Assembly (NCBI GenBank): GCA_003255065.1
Contig: QAOA01001566.1
Span: 209,529-273,528, forward strand
Direction: 5' to 3'
Source: Cercis canadensis
Taxonomy: Eukaryota; Streptophyta; Magnoliopsida; Fabales; Fabaceae
Length of the DNA stretch: 64,000 nucleotides
A program made the translations under genes and the position numbers. How positions within the stretch are numbered: position 1 is the first letter of the stretch; the number at the start of each line of letters is the position of its first letter. The notes beneath the pieces were generated by a model. That model was not told where the DNA came from. It worked only from the letters and a program-made list of their open reading frames with translations, and did not search any database. Below are positions 36,799-49,529 of this stretch, piece by piece.

Positions 36799-37135
36799 CC
36801 GAGGCAAAATAGCACTCTCGAAAGTAAGTTTCCCTACCATCTTAGTGGGACTAGTCTAATAAACTTTCACTTCAACTTCCTTAGCACAAGCACTAAGTAA
36901 GCTTCACATCCTCTCCCTTACTCTAACAAGTAAGCAAGTAAACTACCAAAACTTAATTTTTTTTTTNCCGAGGCAAAATAGCACTCTCGAAAGTAATTTT
37001 CCCTACCATCTTAGTGGGACTAGTCTAATAAACTTTCACTTCAACTTCCTTAGCACAAGCACTAAGTAAGCTTCACATCCTCTCCCTTACTCTAACAAGT
37101 AAGCAAGTAAACTACCAAAACTTAATTTTTTTTTT
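36799..37135. repeat. Direct duplication around single-N gap at 36967
   Basis: Bases 36799-36966 and 36968-37135 (168 bp each, starting ccgaggcaaaatagcactct) are identical except for about one base. They abut a single N. Unit X copy 1 has this stretch once (about 21886-22050). This is best explained as overlapping contig ends not merged. Confidence 0.85.
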
Positions 37136-38114
37136 CTGGTAATGCCCTTCTAGAATTACTTTTAACGTCCCTTTATGACTTTCTCAATCAGTGCCTCGGG
37201 TAGGTAACGGGCTCCGTGACATTACTACCATGGCTATCATTGTCCCAAGCCTAAAGGAAAAGATCAAAGTAAAGCGAGGTTTGATGTAATTGAACTCGAC
37301 TATAAAAGAGGAGCAAAAGGCCATACATAGTGATGGGGGATGGGGGTCAACCTCATTCATGACCCATGGCCCCAGTGTGTCACTTGGTTAACATTTCTAG
37401 AACAAATTAAGTAGGTAGGGTTGGTTTGTCAATAAGGAAACAAGGAAATTGGCTATAGTTGAGACATTTTTCGGATGGATGGTATGGATTTTTTTAATAT
37501 GGTTAACCATTTTTTTAACTAAAAAGGAAATCATTCAAAACCTGTTGGCTCTAAAACTGATGGAATTTATCCACGTCGATCACCTTGAAGTGCCATCTCC
37601 GTTCACTTTCTAAAAATGAAATAAATCTATTTTAGTGTTGAAGAGAACATTATGTCTCACAATCTAGAAATATATGCGGAGATGGATACTAAAACCCTCC
37701 AAGTATTGGTGGAGAAGATAAAGGAAAACCCTAATTCCCTAAATTCACTCATTAGGGAACACCTGTTAGATGGGTCTACTGCTTTCTTTCATAACATAAC
37801 CGGCAATAATGGTTGGCATAGAAGTGTCTCGCACGCAAGGAGATGAGTCTGTTGCTGGATGTCATGGTTCTAGGGTGCCATGATCCTTCTCTCTAAAACA
37901 ATCGAGGGCACTGTTTTCCTTCAACTTTCAGAGGTAAAGGCTACATTAATCATCACTTAATGGGCTATTTATTGCCACCAATAGCGCTTTACTTGCATGC
38001 AAGACGACATGCCATGTAGAGTTAAAACGCCCAAGTGAAGGAGATGCATTTCTGGTACAAGTAGTATTGGGCAAGCTCTCAAGGAATAATCTTTATCTTA
38101 TTTATTCCTTTTTA

Positions 38115-38661
38115 CCATGACAACTAGGAATGGGCAGATAAAAAATTTCACTTTGAATTCTGGTCCTCAATATCTTGCTTCTTATGGTGTTTCACGATAG
38201 TATTAGAAATGAATGGAGAAGTAATGGAATGTGCAAAACCACATATTGGATCACTCCAGTGCGACACAAAGTCGTTGACACCAAGTTGGCTCGTATGCCG
38301 CTAGCTATGTGTTGCTTCTCGGCACGGTGGAGGTTCCGCAGCGCGTCATAAGCACCGAGCTAAGGGACAGTTGAGCAACTCAAGCAANCCATGACAACTA
38401 GGAATGGGCAGATAAAAAATTTCACTTTGAATTCTGGTCCTCAATATCTTGCTTCTTATGGTGTTTCACGATAGTAGTAGAAATGAATGGAGAAGTAATG
38501 GAATGTGCAAAACCACATATTGGATCACTCCAGTGCGACACAAAGTCGTTGACACCAAGTTGGCTCGTATGCCGCTAGCTATGTGTTGCTTCTCGGCACG
38601 GTGGAGGTTCCGCAGCGCGTCATAAGCACCGAGCTAAGGGACAGTTGAGCAACTCAAGCAA
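38115..38661. repeat. Direct duplication around single-N gap at 38388
   Basis: Bases 38115-38387 and 38389-38661 (273 bp each, starting ccatgacaactaggaatggg) are identical except for about one base. They abut a single N. Copy 1 of unit X has the stretch once (about 23030-23305). Probable unmerged contig overlap. Confidence 0.85.
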
Positions 38662-40883
38662 ACCGCCCTACCTTTCTACAACATAAGAACAATAGGGATA
38701 AAGTTGTAAAGGTGGCCTCGTTATCCACACCTTCGATAAGATGAATGGAAGACCGACCAACCCGAGTTTTCATGAGCGTTGGTGGGTCCTAGAGTACCTG
38801 TCAAGGGCGCTAGTGGATACCTTGAGGTGATCATCACCACCTATACCTCACATCTTGGCATAGTGTAACCCAACCACAATGGGGAGGATGGCACTACTGA
38901 CAAACACTGTTCGACGCAAAGCATGGTAGCCTTGCACTAGAAGAGCGCTATATAGGTAGGAAAAAGAGCTTGGACAGTGGAAATGCCATGGGAGGCCGAG
39001 TCATTTGACGAAAATGGAAGGCTTTTCCCCTATCAGAGAAGGCCCTAAGAAGTAAAGGAGAAGTGCATTAATTCTTGGAAAAAGATGAAGCAAATCCTCT
39101 CTCTTTATGGTCAAGCTACTACGCTCCTATATAAAAAATTAAAAAAAGTTAATTCAATTAATAAATAGAGTCAATGGCATGACATACATCGTTGTCTACA
39201 AATAAATTAGCTTTTGAGGTCAAGGAAACTCAATTTCACTAAATGATTCGCAAATGAATGCAAACGCTGGGATGGGCCACCTCGAATGGCGTGAGCTACA
39301 TGCGGGGAGATCTGCACGTATGGTTTTTAGGGGGATCTTGTTGAAAGACTAACTAAATCCTACCAGACTGGAGTGATTGAGAAATTAATAGAGTACAAAA
39401 CTTATCTTCAAGCTTTACCTTGTTCTAATCATTTTGAGGGCAATTGTGGAGTCACTGAGTGAAGTCCTCAATTTCTTTTGGGTGCTGACACACAACGAGG
39501 CAGAGATGACTAATTGACATATGGAATGTGGCAATGACAACAACATGTCATAGAAGAAGATAACGGGTGGAGCCTATGATTTGCTAAGACTAATGTATCT
39601 ACAACTACATCCCCGATAGGCAGTCAAACGGAGGCGTTAGTGCAAGAAGCTAGTGGAATGATCGGCCGAACAGAGTCTATGGTTGCTTCCTTCCACCGTA
39701 TCTAATCTATTCTATAGCGAAGCATCTGAAGCATAATTGTACATTCACACAATCTTTGCCGAAAGATATGAGCATTCGGTGGAACAAGTGAACTATACTT
39801 ACTTTTGGATAGATATTTAGGACAAAGGGCTCATGGTACCTGTTGCTCACCCTTCCTCATCTGCTTTGAGAACCGTGTGAATGGAGAGTGGGAAGAAGGG
39901 AAAGAGGTCCTCATATGGAGTTGTGCACTTACTTGAGCAGTGCGGAAAATTGGGGCATAAGTTGAGTATTCCCCTAGGGCTAGAAAAATAACAGATAAAG
40001 CTTTACTTAGATAGAGCTTTAATTTTATTGATATTATTTTTTCTTAGTGATTGGAAAGAAGGGCGACTAGTATGTTACAAAAAGGGAAGGAAAATGTAGT
40101 ACTTCAAATGGCGAAGATAGGTAGCTTAAACAAGAAGGAATGGGAAATCGTCAAGGATAACTTCTTTGTTGGCGAAATGAAGGGCACCGCAAGCTTAAGT
40201 GATTCTTTGAGCCGGTTTAGATTTCAAACACCTCGGTAAACTGGTCGAGATAGATGACATCACTTTTTTTCCTCTTTTCCTTACTGGAAGGCAATCTTCA
40301 CTTATGGCGTTCACCTCCCACCTGACCTAAAAATAGAACTTAGCCCATTTACTCTAATAAGTAAGCAAGTAAACTACTTATTGATTCATTCATTTATGCA
40401 AACAAAGAGGATCCAAAGCTAAGGTCGAGGTGTAGGTCACATGACCTTCACCTAGTTGGTGATTGACTGGGCTTTTTCCTTGATCAAGGCAGATTAGCTC
40501 GTGTTGTTGTAATCCAAAAGTCAGTCAAATCAAGTAGGCAGAATGTCGAATGAAATAGGTAGTCGGGTTCTCTTTCTACAACCGTTTTGATTTGATATGA
40601 TAAGCCTAGCCCACCTTCCCTTATCCCTTTTGCTCAAGAGTAGGATCCGCCCAAGAACAACTAGTCCTGTGGTGGTACGGAAGGCACGAACTCTGCGAAC
40701 AGCTCGCACCCCTTTTACTAATAAGGGAAAGAAATCCTCAACCAGAACCACATTCCTTTTGCGTGCGAATGTAGTTAAGTGTCTAACTCCATTGGTCATA
40801 ATTCCTTGTTGTTGCGGCCATTGCTTGCTTACACACATGTGAACCAACCTAACAAACAAGGAAAAGATGCCTCTGAATGATTC

Positions 40884-40917
40884 AAGCCGTATGAGGGGAA
40901 ACTCTAACGTAAAGTGT
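40884..40917 (+). ncRNA. Group II intron domain V remnant (nad7 intron 3)
   Basis: aagccgtatgaggggaaact followed by ctaacgtaaagtg resembles the conserved domain V hairpin (gagccgtatgaggtgaaa...). It lies about 110 bp before the nad7 exon. The pairing is damaged, so it is a fossil of the self-splicing intron core. Confidence 0.6.
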
Positions 40918-41027
40918 TTCTTTTTTTGTTGGTTCGAGGGAGGGGGGAAGAGCTCGACAGGGTCCCCCCATTGACTTAGCCCGGGCCTAAGTGAAAATGA
41001 AGTGATGGGCCTAACCATCCCAACCAA

Positions 41028-41266
41028 GGTTATGCTATGATTCACAAAGAGCAGCTCTTTACGACGTTCATGACTAATTAGATCATAACGTACCAACAGG
41101 TGCCAAAGGAAATGGCTATGATCGTAACTATATCTGTATTGAAGAGATGCGACAAAGAATTAGGATCATTGTGCAATGTCCTAATCAAATGCCTAATAGC
41201 ATGGTCAAAGCCGATGATTGTAAGTTGTCCTCCATCACAATGTCGAATGAAACTATCCATAGAATT
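41028..41266 (+). pseudogene. nad7: Mitochondrial nad7 exon 4, nuclear pseudogene copy
   Basis: nad7 encodes a core subunit of mitochondrial respiratory complex I. The fragment reads LYDVHD, VPTGAKGNGYDRNYICIEEM and IIVQCPNQMPNSMVKADDCKL, matching the segment of Nad7 with ...CYDRYCIRIEEMRQ... and ...IKADDRKLCPPS. There is an in-frame TAG after LYDVHD and a small deletion after DDCKL that shifts the frame (CPPSQCRMKLSIE continues in the next frame). About 239 bp is close to the usual 244 bp of nad7 exon 4. It ends at gtgcg, the group II intron 5' consensus, so the intron is retained. The copy therefore came from mitochondrial DNA, not from spliced RNA. Confidence 0.85.
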
Positions 41267-41960
41267 GTGCGTTGTATGAAATGTAGATCATCACCGTTCT
41301 TAACTGATACTCAGGTTAAGCTCCATCTCGGAACCTTGTGAGGTTAGGAGGAAAGCATCCCGAGGTTGAACCATCTCGGTAGGCATGGAGAAGCATTGGG
41401 AACCCTAATTTATTTCTTCAGAGTGTTTCTTTTCCCCTCCCCTTGCCCAGGCATAGTGCTTCGCTTTCGGTTCTTTGAAAGAATCAACTGACTTCTCCCT
41501 TCTTCATTGATCTAGGGGAAAAGGAACCGTCTACTAGTTAAGAAGCTAGACATCAAGTAAGTGACTTGATGAGGATAACTAAGCTGACACACCAGAGTGG
41601 CCTACTGGAACAATAGGGTGGTGCCTTACCGCATCGCAAGTGAACGAGCGGTAGCATTCGTGGTGGTGCTTTAGAATTCCAATGTACTGCATCCAAGATC
41701 AAAATGAGCTTGCCGGCAGACCACTGTCATCCCGTCCCATTCTTGAGTGAGCTAGAGTGCAGCCATCATACCCACTGAACTAGCTAGAAGCTCTCTCTTC
41801 AGGTCGAAGCACTAAAAGAAAAAGACCGGAAAGCGCGGCGGCACAAGAACCACGAGACCCCTTACTAGTAAAGGGAAAATGAAAGTGCATTCCCGCGCAC
41901 CATCTGAAAAGGCCCTTTCCTCTTACTCTAAAAAGTAAGCAAGTAAACTCTCTTAGCACA
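41267..41960 (+). other. 5' part of nad7 intron 4 and adjoining mitochondrial sequence
   Basis: Begins gtgcgttgtatgaaatgtag, the expected intron 4 start. Later sequence has mitochondrial character (actagtaaagggaaaatgaa near 41865) and the cttactctaaaaagtaagca motif at 41922. No exon 5 is present. How far true intron 4 extends cannot be judged by eye. Confidence 0.55.
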
Positions 41961-42030
41961 AGTACAAAGTAAGCCCCTAAAGAAATGCCTTTTCATAATA
42001 GTAAGGTAAGCTTCATAGCTCTAACCTAAA

Positions 42031-43407
42031 CAAGGTGTTTTTTTTTTTCTCCATTTTTTTAGATTAGATTGCTAGATACAAGAGCCTCGTAGTAGGTTGG
42101 ACGAACATCCAGCAGAGAAAGGTCAGCATTTAAAAGCCTTCTCAAATCTAACGATGTTAAACATTATTTGATTAAGTATATCTAATTGGAAATTTAAAAT
42201 AAACAAAAAGTTATAGAAATCCTTACAGTTCTAGGATGCCACATAAAAGATGAGTTTCGAAAACAATTTTGTATGCCATGTTAACTTTATCTACATCATT
42301 CGCTCCAACATAGATGATGTGAAGATATATCTCGTCCTCTACAGCCTAAATAACTGATGTATCATCAATAATAGCAACAAAAACGCAATAGAACAAAAGG
42401 GTGAACAGTAGAGAAACATAGAGATAGAATAGCACAATTTGTATATCACATGCTAAATGAACTGCACACTTTAGTGTGAGATATACTATGAGTAATTCAA
42501 CACAAGTAAAGACACACTCACACTCCTAGATGTAGTATGATTTCATGTACCATTATTTATTTTTTAAATCATTGATTATCAAAAACCAGTGAATTGAGTA
42601 CCAGGAGGCTTATACTTTCTATTTCTAGTCTTGGCAGTCTACCAATTTGATATTCATTCATTCTTGCTTCATCCAAAAAAAGAACAAATATGTCATTCGA
42701 GTTAAAATTAGAAGTACAAGAAAAATATAGAAGAACTCCTTAAACCCAAAAGTTAAGCTGTTTAGGGTTACCCCTCGGAATACCCCTTTCATGTGAAAAA
42801 GGCCAAGAAAAACGATGATCAAACTCTTGACCTCTTGGGCAACCAAGTTCTAGTATGATGTCAAAGAACCACTTGACGAAAGAGTTAAAGCTTTTAAGCA
42901 AGGCTCCATGAATAGTTTTTCAACTCTAACATAAAGGTATATAGGATCAATTTTGGCTTGTGAAATATGCCATGCTTATTGCTTAAGGAAAACCATCACA
43001 TTTTCAAAATAAAAAAGTCTTCTTAAGAGCAAAACCAGATTTTCATTCCATTTTTTTGCTTTAAAGGTCTAAATTGTTTTATACAACAAATTCATTCCAA
43101 CCACTTGGTGCCTATTAAAACAATTTTTACTACTAAGTAAATTAAAAAAAGAAAAAAGTAAAGCAACACATAATTTCTCCACTTCATATTGATTGGGTGC
43201 AGTTTTGAAAGGGTTATGAAATAATTCCAATAACACAAAACACTCACCATTCCATATTACATTTCCTTAAACAACTCCAGATCAGCCCCATAACTACAAA
43301 TGTTCAAAAGATCATAGCAATCTATCAATCGAATTAAAATATTTCCAAAAGAGCAGTGAAATGAATATCATAAAAAGAGAAAAATACAATTATAATATTA
43401 AATTCAC
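42031..43407 (-). other. Mostly non-coding, with one exon-like piece at 42227-42345
   Basis: Most of this 1.4 kb is AT-rich and featureless. On the minus strand, 42345-42227 is open over 39 codons (EDEIYLHIIYVGANDVDK, NMAYKIVFETHLLCGILEL). It is bordered by a TTTAG acceptor and a GTAAGG donor, so it looks like a true exon. I do not recognise the protein. Confidence 0.4.
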
Positions 43408-44045
43408 CTTCAAATCATGAGTCAGTTTTAAATTTTCTTCAAGATCACCTTTTCTCCTAGCCAACTCATTTGATGCAGAGTTGATCGCTTCATTTTGCTT
43501 CTCATCAACTGCCTAACCAATAAATACCATGTGTAATTTTTCTAAATTAACTTTATACTTGATACAAGACAATAAGATAACTAACACTTTCCATAAACTG
43601 GACAAACCATTCTCAGTTCCGAGAATTTCCACTCTAGTTTGTATTTCTCATTTAACGGTTGCAGTTCCTGTTGCCACAATAATTACTGATGTCCTTGAAT
43701 GTAAAAGGTGTAGAGATAATTTAATGCCAGTAAATATTTCATACCTTCACGAAAGCAATAGCAATCTGTTTGCAAAAGGAATGGATCTCCTCTTCCTGTG
43801 TCCTGACTCATGAATAAAGCTCCTGCATATAAACTTATAATCCAATGGTACGATACAGAGCTTCTTGCATCTTCAATTGAAATATACTGAATATATTGTG
43901 GTGTCTTCTAGCAAATTTCTCTTATGTCATAATTTCCTAATGCAAAATTCATGTTAAACTTTAGTACCATAGCCTCTAGGTCCTCAATGTGATTGAAGTC
44001 ATCATCTCTTTTGACATTCCTCTGACCAGATTTTTATCAAACCTG
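43408..44045 (-). pseudogene. Exon pieces of an unidentified coiled-coil protein
   Basis: Three minus-strand pieces look coding. At about 44040-43940: QRNVKRDDDFNHIEDLEAMV. At 43822-43745: 26 codons between a GCAG acceptor and a GTATG donor, reading TQEEEIHSFCKQIAIAFVK after one in-frame TGA. At 43512-43408: exactly 35 codons (VDEKQNEAINSASNELARRK, LEENLKLTHDLK) between a TTAG acceptor and GTGAAT donor. Heptad-like spacing and charge suggest a coiled coil. The in-frame stop argues for a pseudogene. I cannot name the family. The plus-strand open frame at 43529-43813 is its antisense. Confidence 0.45.
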
Positions 44046-44702
44046 TGTTTGCAATGGAAAAACAATGATAACAACAAATTATTACACCAGAACTTGAACA
44101 TACAACAGATTGTTAGTTGCAGCCTAATTTTATGCTAGTCTGTAGGATGGACTTCATAACTGAAGCAAAATTATCAATGCACCCAAAAAAGTGGTTTTCT
44201 GTTTTTGGCCAAGCACCCTAAAAAGTGTTTAAAAACCATTGTTTTGAAAGTCACTTATAACGATATGCTTATTGGGATTGGACTCCAACATATTGAATAT
44301 GTGAGACATGGATTAAGAGATTACAGAATCAACACAAAACAAAGATTATGATTATATTTAATATATCTCAGATATAGATACAACCTGAACAATAGAAAGA
44401 GTTAGCCACAATAACAACCATACAAGCCAACCTATAACAAATTGCAAACTTGAGAAAAACAACCACATAATGAAACTTGACAACTATGCCGGCACACAAT
44501 TTTACACAACTTAGCGGAATGGGAGGTCCAAATAGAACAACTATCAATAACTATGGAGGCATACAAAATTTTACACAGCCTTTAACTGGTAGTGCTACAT
44601 AAGTTATTAGTTGGCTAGTCGTGCTAAGATATCAATCTCTAGCTCACAACATTTCCAAAAATACAGAGCAATATGATTTATACCAAATTATACCTTTGTT
44701 TA

Positions 44703-47139
<2,437 letters not shown>

Positions 47140-47388
47140 GGCGGTAGAGGAGGAAGAAATTCGAAACAAACAAATTAATTGAACCTTTGATCATTTTGAA
47201 TCCAAATCAAAATTAAAGTTGAAACAAACAACATAATGGATAAGTTCGGGTATGCAATGCAGATCACTAATACCTCATTTCACTACCTCCTGTAACCCTC
47301 CACTGAGTTGCACCTCTGCTGAGTTGCAAGTTCATCAAGGAACAAAGAAAGGGGAAATAACTGAAAAATAATAGTCTTGAATAAATAT

Positions 47389-47485
47389 TTACCACAAGGG
47401 AAGCATTAACCACTTCTTAACTTGATTAACCACATATTATCTGGTTAATCATGTGAAGAATTGGTTAATGCTTCCTTCCCGGTAA
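47389..47485. repeat. Inverted-repeat hairpin (fold-back MITE-like)
   Basis: Two arms of about 43 bases pair almost completely. The left arm contains gaagcattaaccacttctta and the right arm contains agaattggttaatgcttcct. The loop (acatattatct) is about 11 bases, and ttacc / ggtaa lie at the outer ends. The single-stranded form would be a long hairpin like a MITE or a small-RNA precursor. No flanking duplication was resolved. Confidence 0.65.
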
Positions 47486-47860
47486 CTATTTCTCATGAGC
47501 TATCTATTTCAATCATTTCCCCGCAAAAAAAAAAATCATAGGTTAGTAATTAAATCAAGGAGATACTAGCAAGAAAATATTTATTGAATAAACAAAACTA
47601 GAGCATAAGAACTCTTATTAAATGAAAGAGCATACAAGAAATTTTTTTACTAGAAAATCTTACCTTTTTGCAAATCCCCAACTATTCAATGTAGACATGT
47701 AGACCTCTAAAAGGCTCAGGTCAATAGAGTCATTTGATACATTCCTCTCCAATTCACTGAAACCTTGCAATTCTGAATGTCATACAATAACAAAGCTGGT
47801 AAGCAAATGAAAGAAAAAAGAGAAGCATGGTAAGCAAACATAACGACATTGAAAAACAAC
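47486..47860. other. AT-rich non-coding DNA
   Basis: Between the hairpin and the LINE insertion no gene, RNA or repeat is recognised. Confidence 0.5.
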
Positions 47861-47875
47861 AAACAAAATAAATAT

Positions 47876-48271
47876 TTTTTTTTTTGGTTGAAGACAGGGC
47901 AGGGCTCAAAACAAGAAAAAGAAACTAAGGAACACTGAAATCTCCCTCATGGGCTCTTCGAGCTAATCTCCTGGACAAGAGTGAAGCAGGGATGTAGAGC
48001 ATTATCACAACTGTGAAGAAGCTGCAAGCTACATAGAGAATCTGATTCCACAACCACCTTACGAAGCCCCAAGGACCAAGCTAGACGAATACCAAAAACA
48101 AGACCCCACAACTCAGCTTGTGTTATGGAACATTGGCCAAGATTGCACATAAAACCTGCCAGAAAAGTTCCCGAAACATCATGAATTGTCATCCCACCAC
48201 ACGCTGCATTTGATGCTCGCATGGAATCATTGGTATTGACCTTGAACCACCCTTCCAAAGGGAATTGCCAT
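47876..48271 (-). mobile_element. 5'-truncated LINE insertion with RNase H domain
   Basis: Minus-strand sequence encodes a plant L1-type RNase H: GWFKVNTNDSM, GTFLAGFMCNLGQCSITQAE, LWGLVFGIRLAWSLGLRKVV and ESDSLCSLQLL. The D, E and D positions are in place (Asn-Asp in the first motif is atypical). A stop is followed by a short 3' tail and a poly(A) run (T run 47876-47885 on plus). The element is flanked by identical 15-bp copies aaacaaaataaatat at 47861-47875 and 48272-48286. These show insertion by target-primed reverse transcription. About 396 bp survive. The open frame through RNase H suggests fairly recent insertion. Confidence 0.85.
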
Positions 48272-48286
48272 AAACAAAATAAATAT

Positions 48287-48744
48287 ATATCCAATAATAA
48301 TATAGAATATAAATATTATAATATTATTTTTTCATTTAAATATTTAAATTTAAATATTTATTAGAAATATGATTAATAATATTAATATGAATTTTATTTA
48401 ATTATTTTAATAAATAGATATATTTAAATATATTAATTAATTTATATAATTAGAAAAAATAAAATATATATATAAATACGATTAGCTATTTATGTATTAT
48501 TATTATTATTTATATCTTTATATCTAAAATAGAAAATAAATTAAATTTTCAAATTTCTATTTTATTAAATATAATAAATAAATATAGATCTAATAAAAAT
48601 TAATATATAAAATATAAATACTATAATACTATACTCTAATTTATTCAAATATCATATAACATTAATATGAATTTTATTTGAATTATATTAATAATTAGAA
48701 ATATATTTAAATATATTTCTAATTATTAAAAATAAAATATAAAA
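48287..48744. repeat. AT-rich low-complexity tract
   Basis: Over 400 bp of nearly pure A and T with words such as aaatatattaattaatttat. The same words recur in the shorter AT-rich tract at 52920-53000. No coding. Confidence 0.6.
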
Positions 48745-49529
48745 TAGCAGTGAGGGATTCTATCAAGCAAGAATAAATAGCTGAAGCATGAACCAAAGGC
48801 AAGTATGCCATAGTTGCGCAAAGCAAGAATGCTCTGTCGCCCCTAGGATATACATTGCTCAACGAAGGGAACTTGACAAGGAGGAAGATAATGTGATATC
48901 CATACAGCCAAATTTGCATCATCCACAAGGGCTTTGGCGAAGCAGTGAAGCATTTTGGGAACCAATAACCTTCCTTTGCCGCTAACTGCAACTGCAGCCC
49001 AGATGAAATCACTCTACATCTTGAAGCTTTTCCACAATGTTTTCAGCAGCATAAATCCTTAACTGCATTTGTCGTTCCCACCAACATGTTAAATACAACT
49101 AAAGAAACAAGAGAAATCTGGCAAAAAAATTATTCTTCCACATTAACTATAAGCAGTGAAGTTACTACAGGTGAAGAAATACATTCTGCAGCTGAGTGCA
49201 AACAATACAAGTGGCCCGTAGCTACTGTTCCTCTAACACCTTCAACTTGTAAAGAGCAAGAAGTAATGCTTGACAACATAATCGACAAGAAATGTCCAAA
49301 TCAAGAAAAACTGAACAATGCAGTAATTTAAAGTTTTTTAAATTACACTCTTGTCATAACCCTGCCCATATTAAACTCCCTACCTTCTTGCTTACAACCT
49401 TTTTCCCTAACAATATTAATTGACTGTTAAAAATTTCTAAATTTTTTAACTTCTCTGCAATTATTTGACTAAGCAGATGCGAAATATATGAAAAATGAAA
49501 AGGGTAGTGGGGAAACCTTTCAAAAAAAT

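Larger units (their letters stand above)
35626..40478. other. Duplicated unit X, copy 2 (possibly mitochondrial origin)
   Basis: Aligns with 20726-25120 at roughly 93-95% by eye. It is longer because it holds two probable false duplications at N gaps (36799-37135 and 38115-38661). It carries the cttactctaacaagtaagca motif at 36918, 37087 and 40349. At its right end it runs without an obvious break into clear mitochondrial sequence, which supports organelle origin. Open frames at 37652-37846 (64 aa) and 40051-40239 (62 aa) survive here but are broken in copy 1, and I recognise neither. Confidence 0.4.
40479..42030 (+). other. Nuclear insertion of mitochondrial DNA (NUMT)
   Basis: This 1.55 kb contains a piece of mitochondrial nad7 with parts of its two flanking group II introns, in native order and orientation. 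Base composition is richer in G+C than the flanks. The right end merges into AT-rich nuclear sequence near 42030. The left end joins unit X. The 188-codon minus-strand open frame at 41096-40530 is antisense to intron and exon and is not a gene. Confidence 0.8.

Noticed and set aside
40530-41096. 188-codon minus-strand open frame, the longest in the window
   Set aside because: It is antisense to the nad7 intron 3 remnant and the start of exon 4 in the mitochondrial insertion, and its translation matches no family I know.
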